Shown in pieces: positions 19,057 through 27,539 of a stretch of DNA of 64,000 bases. How positions within the stretch are numbered: position 1 is the first letter of the stretch; every line of letters begins with the position of its first letter. The DNA is taken from the NCBI RefSeq assembly GCF_014647515.1, contig NZ_BMPI01000055.1, positions 1,627 to 65,626 on the forward strand. The letters are read 5' to 3'. The notes below the pieces were generated by a model, which saw only the letters and a list, made by a program, of their open reading frames with translations, was not told the DNA's origin and made no database searches. Both the position numbers and the translations under genes were made by a program. The DNA comes from Dactylosporangium sucinum (lineage in GTDB: Bacteria; Actinomycetota; Actinomycetes; Mycobacteriales; Micromonosporaceae).

Positions 19057-20658
19057 CTATGGCTCAGCCGGCGCGCACGAAGTCGTTGAATGGCCGCGAC
19101 GTGTGGTGGGCGGCGTCGGCGCCTTCGCGGAGGCGGACGCCGTCGCGCTCGTCGAGGTACTCGGCTGCTGCGAGGCCGCCGGCGACGGCGGCGCCGACGA
19201 GGCGGGTTGTGACGAGGGCGGCGCCGGCGAGGGCGGTTGTGACGAGGGCGGTTGTGACGAGGGAGGAGCTGACGATGGTGGCTTCGACGACGGCGGCGCC
19301 GACGTGGGCGGCTTCGAGGTGGTCGCAGACGGCGACGGGTTGGTCGTGATGGAGGTCGGGTTGGGCTGCGGCGGCTGCGTGGTCTGGTTGGGCGCCGGCA
19401 CCGCGGGGAAGATCCGCGAGGCGCCGAACAGCCGGGACCACCTGACCGGCGAGACCTTGACCTTTTGGCCAGTGGTCGGCGCAACCACCATGTTGCCGTT
19501 CCCGATGTAGATGCCCATGTGGTAGATCGAGCGCCAGTCATTGAGGTCGTTGGCGAAGAACACCAGGTCGCCCGGAAGCAGCCGGTCGCCGGGCCGGTCC
19601 TTCGTCGGCTGGATGTTCGTCGTGCCGCGGTACATGTCGTTGGCGACCCGTGGCACGCGCACCCCGACCAGTCCGTAGGCCCAGTACGCCAGGCCGGAGC
19701 AGTCGAACGTGTTGGGGCCTTCGTCGCCCCAGACGTACCAGCTCCCAATCTTGCCCATCGCGTAGTTCAACGCCTGGATGGCCTTCGGATGCGCCTGCAT
19801 GCCGTCGATGACCGGATTGGCGACGAGGCCCGGACCACCGAGGCTCTGCTCATACTCGTCCTGCGCCGCCTCGATCTGCAGTACCGCAGCCTCGTTGTCG
19901 CTCTTCAGCTTGAGATACGCCGCATTCCTGGCGTTGAACTCGACGTCGATCGGCGTGTAGATGCCCTGCGCGGTCTGCACCGCGCTGCGGGCGAGGTCGA
20001 GCTTCAGCTCGGCCGCCGACTTCTCGTCCTCGGCGCGCAGCAGGTCACGAGCGGTTTCCTGCCCGCCTGGCTGGTCGCCGAGGCCGGGGGCAAGCCTCCC
20101 GAACTGGTACAGATCAAAGGCGTACTGGTCGAGCGGGCCGAGCCCGGTCGCTCGCTTGTAGGCGTCGGCGGCCGCCGAGTCGGCCTTGCCGCGCAGGTCG
20201 GCGACGCGGGCGGTGGCGAGCCGCAGCTGTTCCTCGGCGTCGGTAAGTGTGGCCTGCGCCGCTTCGAGGTCCAGTGATGCCTGCAGCCGTCGCTGGCCGA
20301 GTGAGGTGACCACGGCCTCGGCGGCTGCCAACTGCGCCGCGAGGGGCCCGCGTAGCGACGCCGCCGAGGTGCCAGCCGGTGGTGTGGTGGCCGTCGTGCC
20401 GCTCTGGCCGGGCATGACCAGCGTGCCAGCGGCGATCGGTCGGGAACCGGCGTCCGGAATGCTCTGGCCCGGGTCGGCGTAGGCGGGGCGAGCGACCAGC
20501 GCGCAGAGCATCGTGCACACGACGGCGGCGGCGACCGCGGGGCCTCGACGGCGTCGACTGAGCTTGCGAACGGCAGGCTCGATGACCTGCTCCAACGGCT
20601 CCGGTGTCCAGTCGTCGCCTGGATATGCCGCCCTCAGCACCAGCTCGTCCATTGTCAC
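19057..20658 (-). CDS. Exported NlpC/P60 peptidoglycan hydrolase with coiled coil and Pro/Ser tail
   Basis: 533 aa. A cytoplasmic N-terminus and membrane helix (about 40-60) lead to a long helical/coiled-coil region (about 100-260), as in RipA-type hydrolases. The NlpC/P60 domain (about 295-410) has catalytic Cys320 in FDCSG and His in YHMGIYIG. At the third catalytic position, where many members read APHTG, this one reads APTTG. A roughly 110-residue Pro/Ser/Thr-rich tail ends the protein, probably spanning the wall. Role: cleaving peptide stems during growth or division. The start may be GTG 20658 or ATG 20652. Confidence 0.88.
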   Translation of the reverse strand: MTMDELVLRAAYPGDDWTPEPLEQVIEPAVRKLSRRRRGPAVAAAVVCTMLCALVARPAYADPGQSIPDAGSRPIAAGTLVMPGQSGTTATTPPAGTSAASLRGPLAAQLAAAEAVVTSLGQRRLQASLDLEAAQATLTDAEEQLRLATARVADLRGKADSAAADAYKRATGLGPLDQYAFDLYQFGRLAPGLGDQPGGQETARDLLRAEDEKSAAELKLDLARSAVQTAQGIYTPIDVEFNARNAAYLKLKSDNEAAVLQIEAAQDEYEQSLGGPGLVANPVIDGMQAHPKAIQALNYAMGKIGSWYVWGDEGPNTFDCSGLAYWAYGLVGVRVPRVANDMYRGTTNIQPTKDRPGDRLLPGDLVFFANDLNDWRSIYHMGIYIGNGNMVVAPTTGQKVKVSPVRWSRLFGASRIFPAVPAPNQTTQPPQPNPTSITTNPSPSATTSKPPTSAPPSSKPPSSAPPSSQPPSSQPPSPAPPSSQPASSAPPSPAASQQPSTSTSATASASAKAPTPPTTRRGHSTTSCAPAEP

Positions 20659-20684
20659 CGTTCCAGTCGGTTAGCCATGCCTGT

Positions 20685-20708
20685 TGGTCGATCGTTGCCG
20701 ATCGACCA
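20685..20708. promoter_or_regulatory. Perfect 10-bp inverted repeat upstream of the NlpC/P60 gene
   Basis: TGGTCGATCG (20685-20694), spacer TTGC, CGATCGACCA (20699-20708). It lies 27-50 bp upstream of the hydrolase start on the minus strand. It could be an operator or an mRNA 5' hairpin. Confidence 0.5.
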
Positions 20709-21069
20709 GTCGGTCTGCCGCCCGACGGTGTCCCTGCCGCCATGTTCTTACCTCACGGAGGCGAGCAACGTCGAGTGGTGATCAATGTCAGCTTCATCCG
20801 GGGCGGGGTGAATGCGGGTCGAACAAAGGGTTCGACCGGCGGCACACGAGGCTGGATGCGGTCCGGCCGGTACCGTGGCATCATGTCCTATCTTGAGTGG
20901 GAGATGAACGTCGGGTCGGCTACGCCGTGAGCTGCGCTTCTTCGCGCTCGACTGGATCCCAAGCCCAGCCAGCCGCGGCGCGGTGCTGCAACCGCCCCAT
21001 CCGTTCGTCGGCGACATGAGTTGTCGCGGCGAACCAGCCGCGCTTGTTGCCTCAGTTGTCGAAGAACCC
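20709..21069. other. Gap without a supported gene
   Basis: About 360 bp between the hydrolase promoter region and the operator-like site at 21070. No ORF with a ribosome-binding site or family similarity is visible on either strand. Confidence 0.45.
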
Positions 21070-21086
21070 TACGATCATCAGTAGTA
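21070..21086. promoter_or_regulatory. Candidate BlaI-type operator upstream of the XRE regulator
   Basis: TACGATC-ATC-AGTAGTA: 7-3-7 spacing with conserved TAC...GTA ends but a weaker inner arm. It lies 104 bp upstream of the XRE gene. Confidence 0.45.
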
Positions 21087-21189
21087 GGGTGACGACGCGG
21101 AGGAGCTGTGTTTGTGTGCGGTGTCTCGATTGCCAGACGCTCGAACGTCTGGTTGACCGGTCATCGTCGGCGAACGCAACCGTGATCCC

Positions 21190-21441
21190 GTGTCCAGACC
21201 AGATCACCGCCTACTCGCCATCGCCTTCGGCCAGCAGCTCAAGCACCACCGCCAAGCCGCCGGCCTCAGCCAACAAGAGCTCGGCGAGCGTGCTGGACAC
21301 AACCGTTCCCACGTCTCGGACCTTGAGAGCGGCAGATACGTACCAACGCTCTCTACGGCCTACCTGCTCGCCTGCGCCCTCAACGTTCCGCTGTCGGCGC
21401 TCGCGCCAGATGACCTCTGGTCGGCCGCTCTGCCACCCTAG
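21190..21441 (+). CDS. Small XRE-family helix-turn-helix regulator
   Basis: 83 aa, essentially one Cro/CI-type HTH: FGQQLKHHRQAAGLSQQEL, then RSHVSDLESGRYVPTLSTA. No sensor or oligomerisation domain is attached. The GTG start is preceded by a weak ribosome-binding site. No toxin or phage partner is visible. Its targets are unknown. Confidence 0.8.
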   Translation: MSRPDHRLLAIAFGQQLKHHRQAAGLSQQELGERAGHNRSHVSDLESGRYVPTLSTAYLLACALNVPLSALAPDDLWSAALPP

Positions 21442-21967
21442 GTCGCCCGCCGCCGTGGCGAGCCAGGTACTCGCTCCGCATCGCCGCCATCCACCGCGGC
21501 GTTGGTGCATCCGGGCATGAGCGCGATCGCCGACGCCGGAACTTCTGACCTCGTCCCCGCCGGCACGGTTTGTCGGCGCTGCCGGGAGCGCCGTTCCTGG
21601 GCGATCCGACAACGTTCAGCATCGCGGCGAGTAGTTGCGTATCGTGCCGTCCGCACCGGCGGCCTTTGCTGATCGCCGCTGACCCAATCGACTCCCGGCG
21701 GCCGCCCGCCCGCCATGTGTAAAAGCTGACCTCGTCGCCGACGCCGGCACATCCGCAGCGCGGGCAACTGCGCCGACGGGGTCGCGAGCGTCGGCTGTAC
21801 CGTTGCGAAAAACACACCCCGGATCCACCCACACCGTTGGCAGCTCCGCTCGCAGTGCTGCCCGGCAAGCCTGTGACGATATGCGCCTGGACGGATCCGG
21901 GCTGTTGGCGTCGCCAGTTCATCACGCGGCACCCCACTCGCGTTCACGATCGCGGTCGAACTCCGGG
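21442..21967. other. Gap without a supported gene
   Basis: About 525 bp. Minus-strand frames up to 180 codons are open, but they have no ribosome-binding site, are arginine-rich and match nothing. No RNA gene is recognised. Confidence 0.45.
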
Positions 21968-21984
21968 TACTAGTCAGCATAGTA
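21968..21984. promoter_or_regulatory. BlaI-type operator upstream of copC
   Basis: TACTAGT-CAG-CATAGTA: 7-3-7 architecture with conserved ends and five of seven arm positions complementary. It lies about 130 bp upstream of the copC start. Confidence 0.68.
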
Positions 21985-22073
21985 GAATGTCCAGCCGGTC
22001 AGCCAGGTATGCATCATCTCCTTGCCAACCGTGGTACCCGGAGACCATCGGGAACTTTCGCACCGCAAAGGAC

Positions 22074-22090
22074 GACTGTGAGTCGTAGTA
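22074..22090. promoter_or_regulatory. Weak second operator-like site before copC
   Basis: GACTGTG-AGT-CGTAGTA: the right arm is good and the left arm degenerate (four of seven). It lies 27-43 bp upstream of the likely copC start and might be a secondary site. Confidence 0.35.
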
Positions 22091-22116
22091 GTACCACCGG
22101 GAAGGGATACGGTTCG

Positions 22117-22770
22117 GTGAGATCAGACGTTCGGGCGCGACGGCGGGCCCGTTGGTGGACGGGTGCGGCGTTGACACTGGCGAGCGTCATCACCGGGCTC
22201 GCTGCCACGGGGACACCCGCGTCGGCACACAATGCACTGCGCAGCAGCACGCCCGCCGAAGGTGCGAGCCTGCCCATGGGCCCGACGGCCATCACGATGA
22301 CCTTCCGCGAATCGCCGAACGTGGCCATGGCCCAGGTGGCGGTGGTCGACGCTGCCGGTCTCGACCTCGTCGCCGAACCGCCGACCGGTGCCGGCACCTC
22401 CCTCACCCAGCCGCTGCGGGCCGCGAGCACGCCCGGGCCGGTCACCGTGACCTACCGGGTCGTCTCGACCGACGGGCATCCGATTCAAGGCAAGATCACC
22501 TTCACGGTGACCTCTGCCGCGACCGCGTCTTCGGCCGTGAACAGCCCGTCCCCGGCGCCGGCCAGTGCTGCGGCGCCCGCGGTCGCGCCATCGGCCTCCG
22601 CGTCCTCGGGCGCGGCAGCAGAGGCGGACGAGCCGATCGAGCCGTGGGGCGTCGCGTTTGTCGTCGGTGCGCTCGCAGGCCTCATCGCGATCGCCGCAGC
22701 GTTGGCGTTCTGGCCGCGTGGCCGGCAACCCGATCCGGCGGCACCGCCGACCGCATCCGACAACACCTGA
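22117..22770 (+). CDS. copC: CopC-type periplasmic copper-binding protein, membrane-anchored
   Basis: About 217 aa. The signal peptide is predicted to end at ASA, leaving His as the first mature residue (HNALRSSTPAEG). The CopC beta-barrel domain (about 35-130) has the distal STDGHPIQGK segment, so the Cu(II) ligand set His1/Asp/His is intact. An Ala/Ser/Pro linker and one C-terminal membrane helix follow. GTG 22117 is chosen for its GAAGGGA ribosome-binding site; upstream in-frame codons would precede the signal. It is followed by a leader-like ORF and a CopD-CtaG fusion. Confidence 0.88.
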   Translation: MRSDVRARRRARWWTGAALTLASVITGLAATGTPASAHNALRSSTPAEGASLPMGPTAITMTFRESPNVAMAQVAVVDAAGLDLVAEPPTGAGTSLTQPLRAASTPGPVTVTYRVVSTDGHPIQGKITFTVTSAATASSAVNSPSPAPASAAAPAVAPSASASSGAAAEADEPIEPWGVAFVVGALAGLIAIAAALAFWPRGRQPDPAAPPTASDNT

Positions 22771-22799
22771 CAGCCGCCCTACTGGAGGTTCGGTCTCAC

Positions 22800-22853
22800 A
22801 TGCGCACAGTCACGCGCCGCTGTGTGCGTCGCGGGTCGCGGCACGACAGATGA
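22800..22853 (+). CDS. 17-residue leader-like ORF overlapping the copD-ctaG start
   Basis: ATG 22800, with GGAGG 11 nt upstream, encodes MRTVTRRCVRRGSRHDR and stops at TGA 22851-22853, overlapping the ATG at 22850 (ATGA). Arg-rich with one Cys. The position suggests a short coupled leader of the membrane gene; no homologue is recognised. Confidence 0.35.
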   Translation: MRTVTRRCVRRGSRHDR

Positions 22854-24868
22854 GTGGGAGACGGGTGAGGGAACGACGCGCGGTGGTCGCGGCCGCGACC
22901 GCGGTGACCGCAGTTGCCGCTGCGGCGGGCGCGGTGTACGTCGGAGGTGGTGCCAGCACGACGGCCCTGCCCGGCCTGACCGTTGCCGGGCCGGTGACCG
23001 CATGGGGGCTGCCGACTGCCCGGGTGCTGGTTGACGTGAGCGCCGCGGTGACCCTCGGGCTTCTCGTCGGCGCGGTCTGCTTCGCCTCCGTGGAGCGCGA
23101 GCGCACCGCGCGGGGACGGCGGATGGCGTTGTCCGCCGTGGGCTTCTACGCGGTGCGGTTGGCGTCGGTGGCTGCAGCGGGATGGCTGATCGCGGTTGCG
23201 GCGCTGGCGGTGTTCACGGTGTCGGACCTGCTTGCCACTCCAGCCGCCGAGATTCTGCGAGGCCGGGCGACGGTGAGCTTCCTGCTCGACCTTCTGCAGG
23301 GCCGCGCGCTGCTGGTCAGTGCAGTGGCGGCGCTGGTGATCGCGGTCGTGGCACGGTTCGCCCTCCAGGTGAGCACGGTCGTACCGCTGGGTGCGGTGGC
23401 CGCGGCTGGGCTCGCAGCACCGGCATTCGCCGGGCATGCCGCATCGTCGGGAAACCATCAGCTCGCCGTGTCGTCGCTGGTGCTGCACAGCGTCGCCGCG
23501 GCGGTTTGGCTCGGTGGACTCGCCGCGCTGCTGCTGGTGCGTCGTCGCGGCGACGCCGATCTGCACCGGGCGGTGCGGCGGTTCTCCACCGTGGCAGCCT
23601 GGTGCTTGCCGCTCGTCGTGGCCGCCGGGTCGGTCAACGCCGTAGCACGCCTGCAGGAACCATCCCAGCTGTGGACGAGCACCTACGGTCGGCTGATCAT
23701 GGTCAAGATCGCCGCCGTGCTGGTGGTCGTAGCCCTCGCCGCGTGGCACCGGCGGGTCAGCATCCCCGCGCTGGCCGGTGGACGGACGGGAATGTTCCGG
23801 CGGATCGCCGCCGTCGAGGTGGCCGTGCTGGGTGCGACGTTCGGCCTGGCGGTCGGGTTGTCCCGCACACCACCGCCGACTGCTGACGGCGGCGAAGAGA
23901 CCGTAGCGCAGAGTCTGCTGGGCTTTCCCATGCCTGACCCGGTGTCGGTGGGCCGGCTGCTGACGCAGTGGCTGGTCGAGCCGCTGTCGTTGACGGTGGC
24001 CCTCGTCGCGGTCGGCACCTACGTCGCGGGCTGGTGGCGGCTACGCCGACGCGGCGACACCTGGCCAGTGCATCGTCTGGCCATGTGGACGGCCGGCTGG
24101 ACGGTGGTGGTCCTCGCGACGAGCTCCGGCCTGGGCCGCTACGCGCCGGTGCTGTTCAGCGCCCATGTGGCCGTGCACATGGTGCTGAGCATGCTCGCCC
24201 CGATCCTGCTCGTGCTCGGAGCGCCGGTTACCCTCGCGCTGCGCGCCTTGCGTCCCAGCGGCGACGCCGGCTGGCCCGGGCCGCGGGAGTGGCTGACCGC
24301 GGCGCTGCACAGCCGTCCGGCCACCGTCCTGGCCAACCCTCTCGCCGCGCTGGCGGTCTACGTCAGCAGCCTGTACGGCTTGTACTTCACCGGCCTGTTC
24401 GACCTCGCGCTGCGCTCACACGTCGCACACCTGGCCATGCAGGCGCATTTCCTGCTCGCCGGCTACCTGTTCTTCAGCAGCCTCATCGGCGTGGACCCGG
24501 GCCGCCGTCCGGCGCCGTATCCCATGCGGCTGCTGCTGTTCGCCGCGATGGCCCTGCACGCCATCTTCGGGCTGGCGGTGCAGCAGTCCACCACACTGCT
24601 CGCCGCCGACTGGTACACGGCCGTCGCCCGGCCATGGGGCCTGTCACCGATCGACGATCAGCGGCTCGGCGGTGGCATCGCCTGGTCGTTCGGCGAGTTG
24701 CCGACCGCCGTCGTCGCGATCGTGCTGCTCGCCCAGTGGTGGCGAGCCGATCAGCGGGAGGCCGAACGCATCGACCGCGTCATCGACCGGGCCGAGGCCG
24801 ACGGCGAGGACCACGCACTGGCCGCCTGGGCCCGCGCAGAAGGGCGCACGCCGCCACGGCCTGGCTGA
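22850..24868 (+). CDS. CopD-CtaG fusion membrane protein, copy 2
   Basis: About 672 aa. Same architecture as the protein at 10580-12646 and clearly paralogous: CopD half (GHAASSGNHQLAVSSLVLHS), LSRTPPP junction, CtaG half with FSAHVAVHMVLSMLAP and ALHAIFGLAVQQ. GTG 22865 is an alternative start with GGGAG upstream. Directly downstream of copC it forms a CopC-CopD copper-uptake pair, with the CtaG part suggesting delivery to cytochrome oxidase. Confidence 0.88.
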   Translation: MSGRRVRERRAVVAAATAVTAVAAAAGAVYVGGGASTTALPGLTVAGPVTAWGLPTARVLVDVSAAVTLGLLVGAVCFASVERERTARGRRMALSAVGFYAVRLASVAAAGWLIAVAALAVFTVSDLLATPAAEILRGRATVSFLLDLLQGRALLVSAVAALVIAVVARFALQVSTVVPLGAVAAAGLAAPAFAGHAASSGNHQLAVSSLVLHSVAAAVWLGGLAALLLVRRRGDADLHRAVRRFSTVAAWCLPLVVAAGSVNAVARLQEPSQLWTSTYGRLIMVKIAAVLVVVALAAWHRRVSIPALAGGRTGMFRRIAAVEVAVLGATFGLAVGLSRTPPPTADGGEETVAQSLLGFPMPDPVSVGRLLTQWLVEPLSLTVALVAVGTYVAGWWRLRRRGDTWPVHRLAMWTAGWTVVVLATSSGLGRYAPVLFSAHVAVHMVLSMLAPILLVLGAPVTLALRALRPSGDAGWPGPREWLTAALHSRPATVLANPLAALAVYVSSLYGLYFTGLFDLALRSHVAHLAMQAHFLLAGYLFFSSLIGVDPGRRPAPYPMRLLLFAAMALHAIFGLAVQQSTTLLAADWYTAVARPWGLSPIDDQRLGGGIAWSFGELPTAVVAIVLLAQWWRADQREAERIDRVIDRAEADGEDHALAAWARAEGRTPPRPG

Positions 24869-25127
24869 CGCTGCGCTTCTACGTCCGCGTCTGAGCGCCC
24901 GGGTGCAAGCGGGCTCGTATTCACCGGTTGTCGCCGAGGCATAGCTGTACGACTGACTGCGCGCCCGTCAGCCGTTCACCGCACCACAAGCTGGAAGAGC
25001 ACTAGGTTCTGTCTCGCGGATCTTTGGCTGTGGCGATGGCGTGCGGCCTAGCGACAGGGGTGCGTGATCTGGTGCCGCCGCTCGGTGAAGACTGGCTCCG
25101 AAGTCGTCGATATTTTGGGAGTGCACC

Positions 25128-25499
25128 ATGTCATCCCTGTTCAGCGGACCGATACTTGGTGTTCGAATGCGTCTTTCGCCCAGCACCGGGGCGCAGCCGG
25201 TCTATGCCGAGATCGTGGTCGACATCGAGCCGCTCGAGGGCGGGACAACCGAGTTCGAGTTCGTCAGCCTGGCTCACCCGCTTCGTGCTGAATTTGCTGC
25301 CGCAGTCGAGTCCAGCCTTCGAGATGAACTGAACAGCCAGGTGGCCACCAGAGGCTTGTCGTCCGTATTTGAGGGCGCAGGAGTCCGGGTCACGCTCACC
25401 ACCGCCCGTTCGCACGACGTCGATTCGAGCGTGTCAGCGTTTCTGACAGTGGCGCGCTTGGCCGTCCGAGCTGCCATCGAACGCCGACGAAGGAGCTGA
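25128..25499 (+). CDS. Free-standing elongation factor G domain IV-like protein
   Basis: 123 aa. Nearly the whole protein aligns with EF-G domain IV: PVYAEIVVDIEPLEGG, FEFVS, an EFAAAVESSL helix, then VRVTLTTARSHDVDSSVSAF, where EF-G has the near-identical SYHDVDSSELAF. There is no GTPase, domain II, III or V. The ATG has GGGAG 6 nt upstream. In EF-G this domain reaches into the ribosomal A site; a detached version could bind ribosomes or another protein, but its role is unknown. It is a lone gene between copper genes. Confidence 0.8.
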   Translation: MSSLFSGPILGVRMRLSPSTGAQPVYAEIVVDIEPLEGGTTEFEFVSLAHPLRAEFAAAVESSLRDELNSQVATRGLSSVFEGAGVRVTLTTARSHDVDSSVSAFLTVARLAVRAAIERRRRS

Positions 25500-25544
25500 G
25501 CTTCGCTGCTCGCGGCCATCGGGAACGGGCGGCGCGGTCGAAGT

Positions 25545-25562
25545 TCGGCGGCCTGCCGCCGA
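25545..25562. terminator. Hairpin between convergent genes
   Basis: TCGGCGGC-CT-GCCGCCGA, perfect 8-bp arms. It lies between the EF-G-like gene (ends 25499) and the convergent YcnI gene (ends 25655). Likely a bidirectional terminator. Confidence 0.5.
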
Positions 25563-25654
25563 CACGGTGATTGACAGCGCACGGCGGAACGGCAGGTGAC
25601 TGACGCGGGTCGATGGCATCGCAACTCCAGGCGACAGAGCGGGCGCGAGAGCAT

Positions 25655-26425
25655 CTACTTGGGCGCTTCGTCGTAGTGGATCGGAGCATTGTCGGTGGCT
25701 GAAGCCGGCCGTCGGACGACAACGACGACAAAAACACCGAAACCCACCATGGCTAGCACGGCAACAACCGCGAGTAGCTGCAGGCCGATCCTGCTGGTGC
25801 GCGGCAGGCCGGTGTCTGCCCGCGATGGTTGCCCGGCCAGTCCGGCGGCTGTCTGGCTGGTGTTCTCCTGCGGTGCGCCGGTACACGCGACTGCGCAGGA
25901 TCCGGCAACGTCGCCGGTTGCGGCGGGCATCAACAGGAGCACCGGCGCGGGGTTTGTCGGCGCTGGCTGGCCAGGCCCGGCCACGTTGACCCACCGGATC
26001 GACGTGCCGTCCTCAAAGGTCTCGATCGTCTTGAAGACGAGGCGGGTGGCACCTCGTGGCAGCTGGGACACGACGATCGCGAAGGTCACCTCGCGCCCGG
26101 AGCTCAGGACGGGTCCGCTCACGGTGAAACCGTCGGAGGTTGCGGTGAACTTCCAACGATCCGGTGCGGCGAGAGGCCGGATGTCGCCAGGTTCCAGGCC
26201 GGCAGGCAGCTGTACTCGCTCGGACACCACCCGGGCGCGCTGCCTTCCAGCAGTGCCGCTGAAGGTTACCGTCACGCTCCGCGCGCCAGGCCGGGCGTTG
26301 TCCGCCTGGACCGTGACGTCTGCCCACGCCGGCACGCCCTCCGTGACGGGTAGCGTTCCGGCCAATGCTCCGGCCAGGGCAGCGGCCGCAAGCCGAATGT
26401 GCAGAGGTCGCGGGCGCCGGATCAT
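25655..26425 (-). CDS. YcnI-like DUF1775 protein lacking the N-terminal copper His
   Basis: 256 aa. Signal peptide, DUF1775 domain (about 35-150, with RLVFKTIETFEDGTSIRWV), linker, C-terminal membrane helix (about 213-238) and cytoplasmic tail. In YcnI proteins the first mature residue is a His that forms a copper-binding brace, seen in the paralogue at 34099 as AAAHVEVVADNP. Here the aligned segment reads WADVTVQADNARPG, with Asp in place of His. The domain Trp is retained near APDRWKFT. Copper binding is therefore doubtful. No operator is visible directly upstream. Confidence 0.85.
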   Translation of the reverse strand: MIRRPRPLHIRLAAAALAGALAGTLPVTEGVPAWADVTVQADNARPGARSVTVTFSGTAGRQRARVVSERVQLPAGLEPGDIRPLAAPDRWKFTATSDGFTVSGPVLSSGREVTFAIVVSQLPRGATRLVFKTIETFEDGTSIRWVNVAGPGQPAPTNPAPVLLLMPAATGDVAGSCAVACTGAPQENTSQTAAGLAGQPSRADTGLPRTSRIGLQLLAVVAVLAMVGFGVFVVVVVRRPASATDNAPIHYDEAPK

Positions 26426-26665
26426 TGCGGAGGCTCCTGCCGGTCGTCGGGCCCCGAAGGTGGTGCATCCGGTGCCGGGTGAATCGAGGTGATCGCGGGC
26501 TTGACGGGCACGGACACCGAGCCGTTGCAGGAGGGTTAGCCGCCGGACGAGCGGTCAACCTTGCTGCGGGCCGGCTTCCGCGAGCGCTCGCTGAAGTCAG
26601 GCTGCTGGACCCGGCTCAGGGAAACGTCGCCCCTGGTCCAGCGGCCTGACTTGACGCTCAGGCGC

Positions 26666-27052
26666 CTAGTTCGAGGCGATCGACAAGCCGGCATCGCCGC
26701 CCGAGAACTGCGTGCCCTGAGCGAAGTTGCTCTGGAACTGGGCACGCAGGGCGTCCATGCTGGAGAAGTCAGCGGACGAGGACTGCTCGCTGCCATCGGC
26801 GGCGAAGACCGAGTCCGTCTCGGCTTCGTCGTGAGAGTAGTTGGTGTACTCGGTCTCCTCGTACCGGGCGCCGCTCGGGTCCTCGTACTCGACGTGCCGG
26901 CCGGTCTCGAAGTCCGTCGACTCGGCAGAGGCGCTGTCCTGCGCGTACACCCCGAACTCGGAGTTGTAGTCCTGCTCGCTGCCGGACTCCTGGTGCAACT
27001 GCTCCAGTTCGCCCGACTCCATGCCCGTCTGGAACTCGCCGTACTCGCTCAT
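26666..27052 (-). CDS. Acidic low-complexity hypothetical protein
   Basis: 128 aa. Very rich in Glu, Asp, Ser, Tyr and Gln, with no Lys, Cys or Trp; no membrane segment or signal. The first 95 residues look disordered with repeated acidic/Tyr motifs; the last part (SSMDALRAQFQSNFAQG) may be an amphipathic helix. ATG 27052 has GAGGAAGG 5 nt upstream. No family is recognised. A BlaI-type inverted repeat lies 75 bp upstream, so it may belong to the copper/cytochrome regulon. Confidence 0.7.
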   Translation of the reverse strand: MSEYGEFQTGMESGELEQLHQESGSEQDYNSEFGVYAQDSASAESTDFETGRHVEYEDPSGARYEETEYTNYSHDEAETDSVFAADGSEQSSSADFSSMDALRAQFQSNFAQGTQFSGGDAGLSIASN

Positions 27053-27126
27053 CGTTGCCTTCCTCTCAAGCGTTTCATTGGTCTGATCCGTTGTGTCAAC
27101 CCTGAACCATCCAGTGCCCCAGACAC

Positions 27127-27143
27127 TACTAAGGCATATCGTA
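27127..27143. promoter_or_regulatory. BlaI-type operator upstream of the acidic protein
   Basis: TACTAAG-GCA-TATCGTA: 7-3-7 architecture with conserved ends. It lies 75 bp upstream of the minus-strand start at 27052. Confidence 0.55.
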
Positions 27144-27539
27144 GACATGGAATCCCGGATTCGTGCCACAGCCGTCCCGGGTCCGAGGTTCAGATCGGCA
27201 ACGGTACCCATCGCGACGGCAGGTTCGCCCGTCCATGGCGGCGGTCGCCGGCGTGGCCGGTAGGTACCCGACGACGTGCGGCTGTGACGGGTGGGATCAG
27301 GCAAGGGCGGGGAGCTGGCTTGTGATTCGAGTCCGTCGGACGGCGACCTTCCGTCAGCTGCGCCGAGCATCACCGTGGTTGGATCGCTGCGCCGCGTGGC
27401 GCAGCGTCGCGGACTGTATGCGCGGGCTGCCCGGCGCACGCGCCGCCGTAACTCTCGGGATGGCCGTGGGGGGTCCTGGTGACAGGCGGCGGCGTGTCGC
27501 CGGGATTGGCCGAGTCGTGTGCGAGTCAATGTGTCCGGA

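Noticed and set aside
20604..20930. 108-codon plus-strand frame over the hydrolase promoter
   Set aside because: Covers the inverted repeat and the start of the NlpC/P60 gene, with no ribosome-binding site or similarity.
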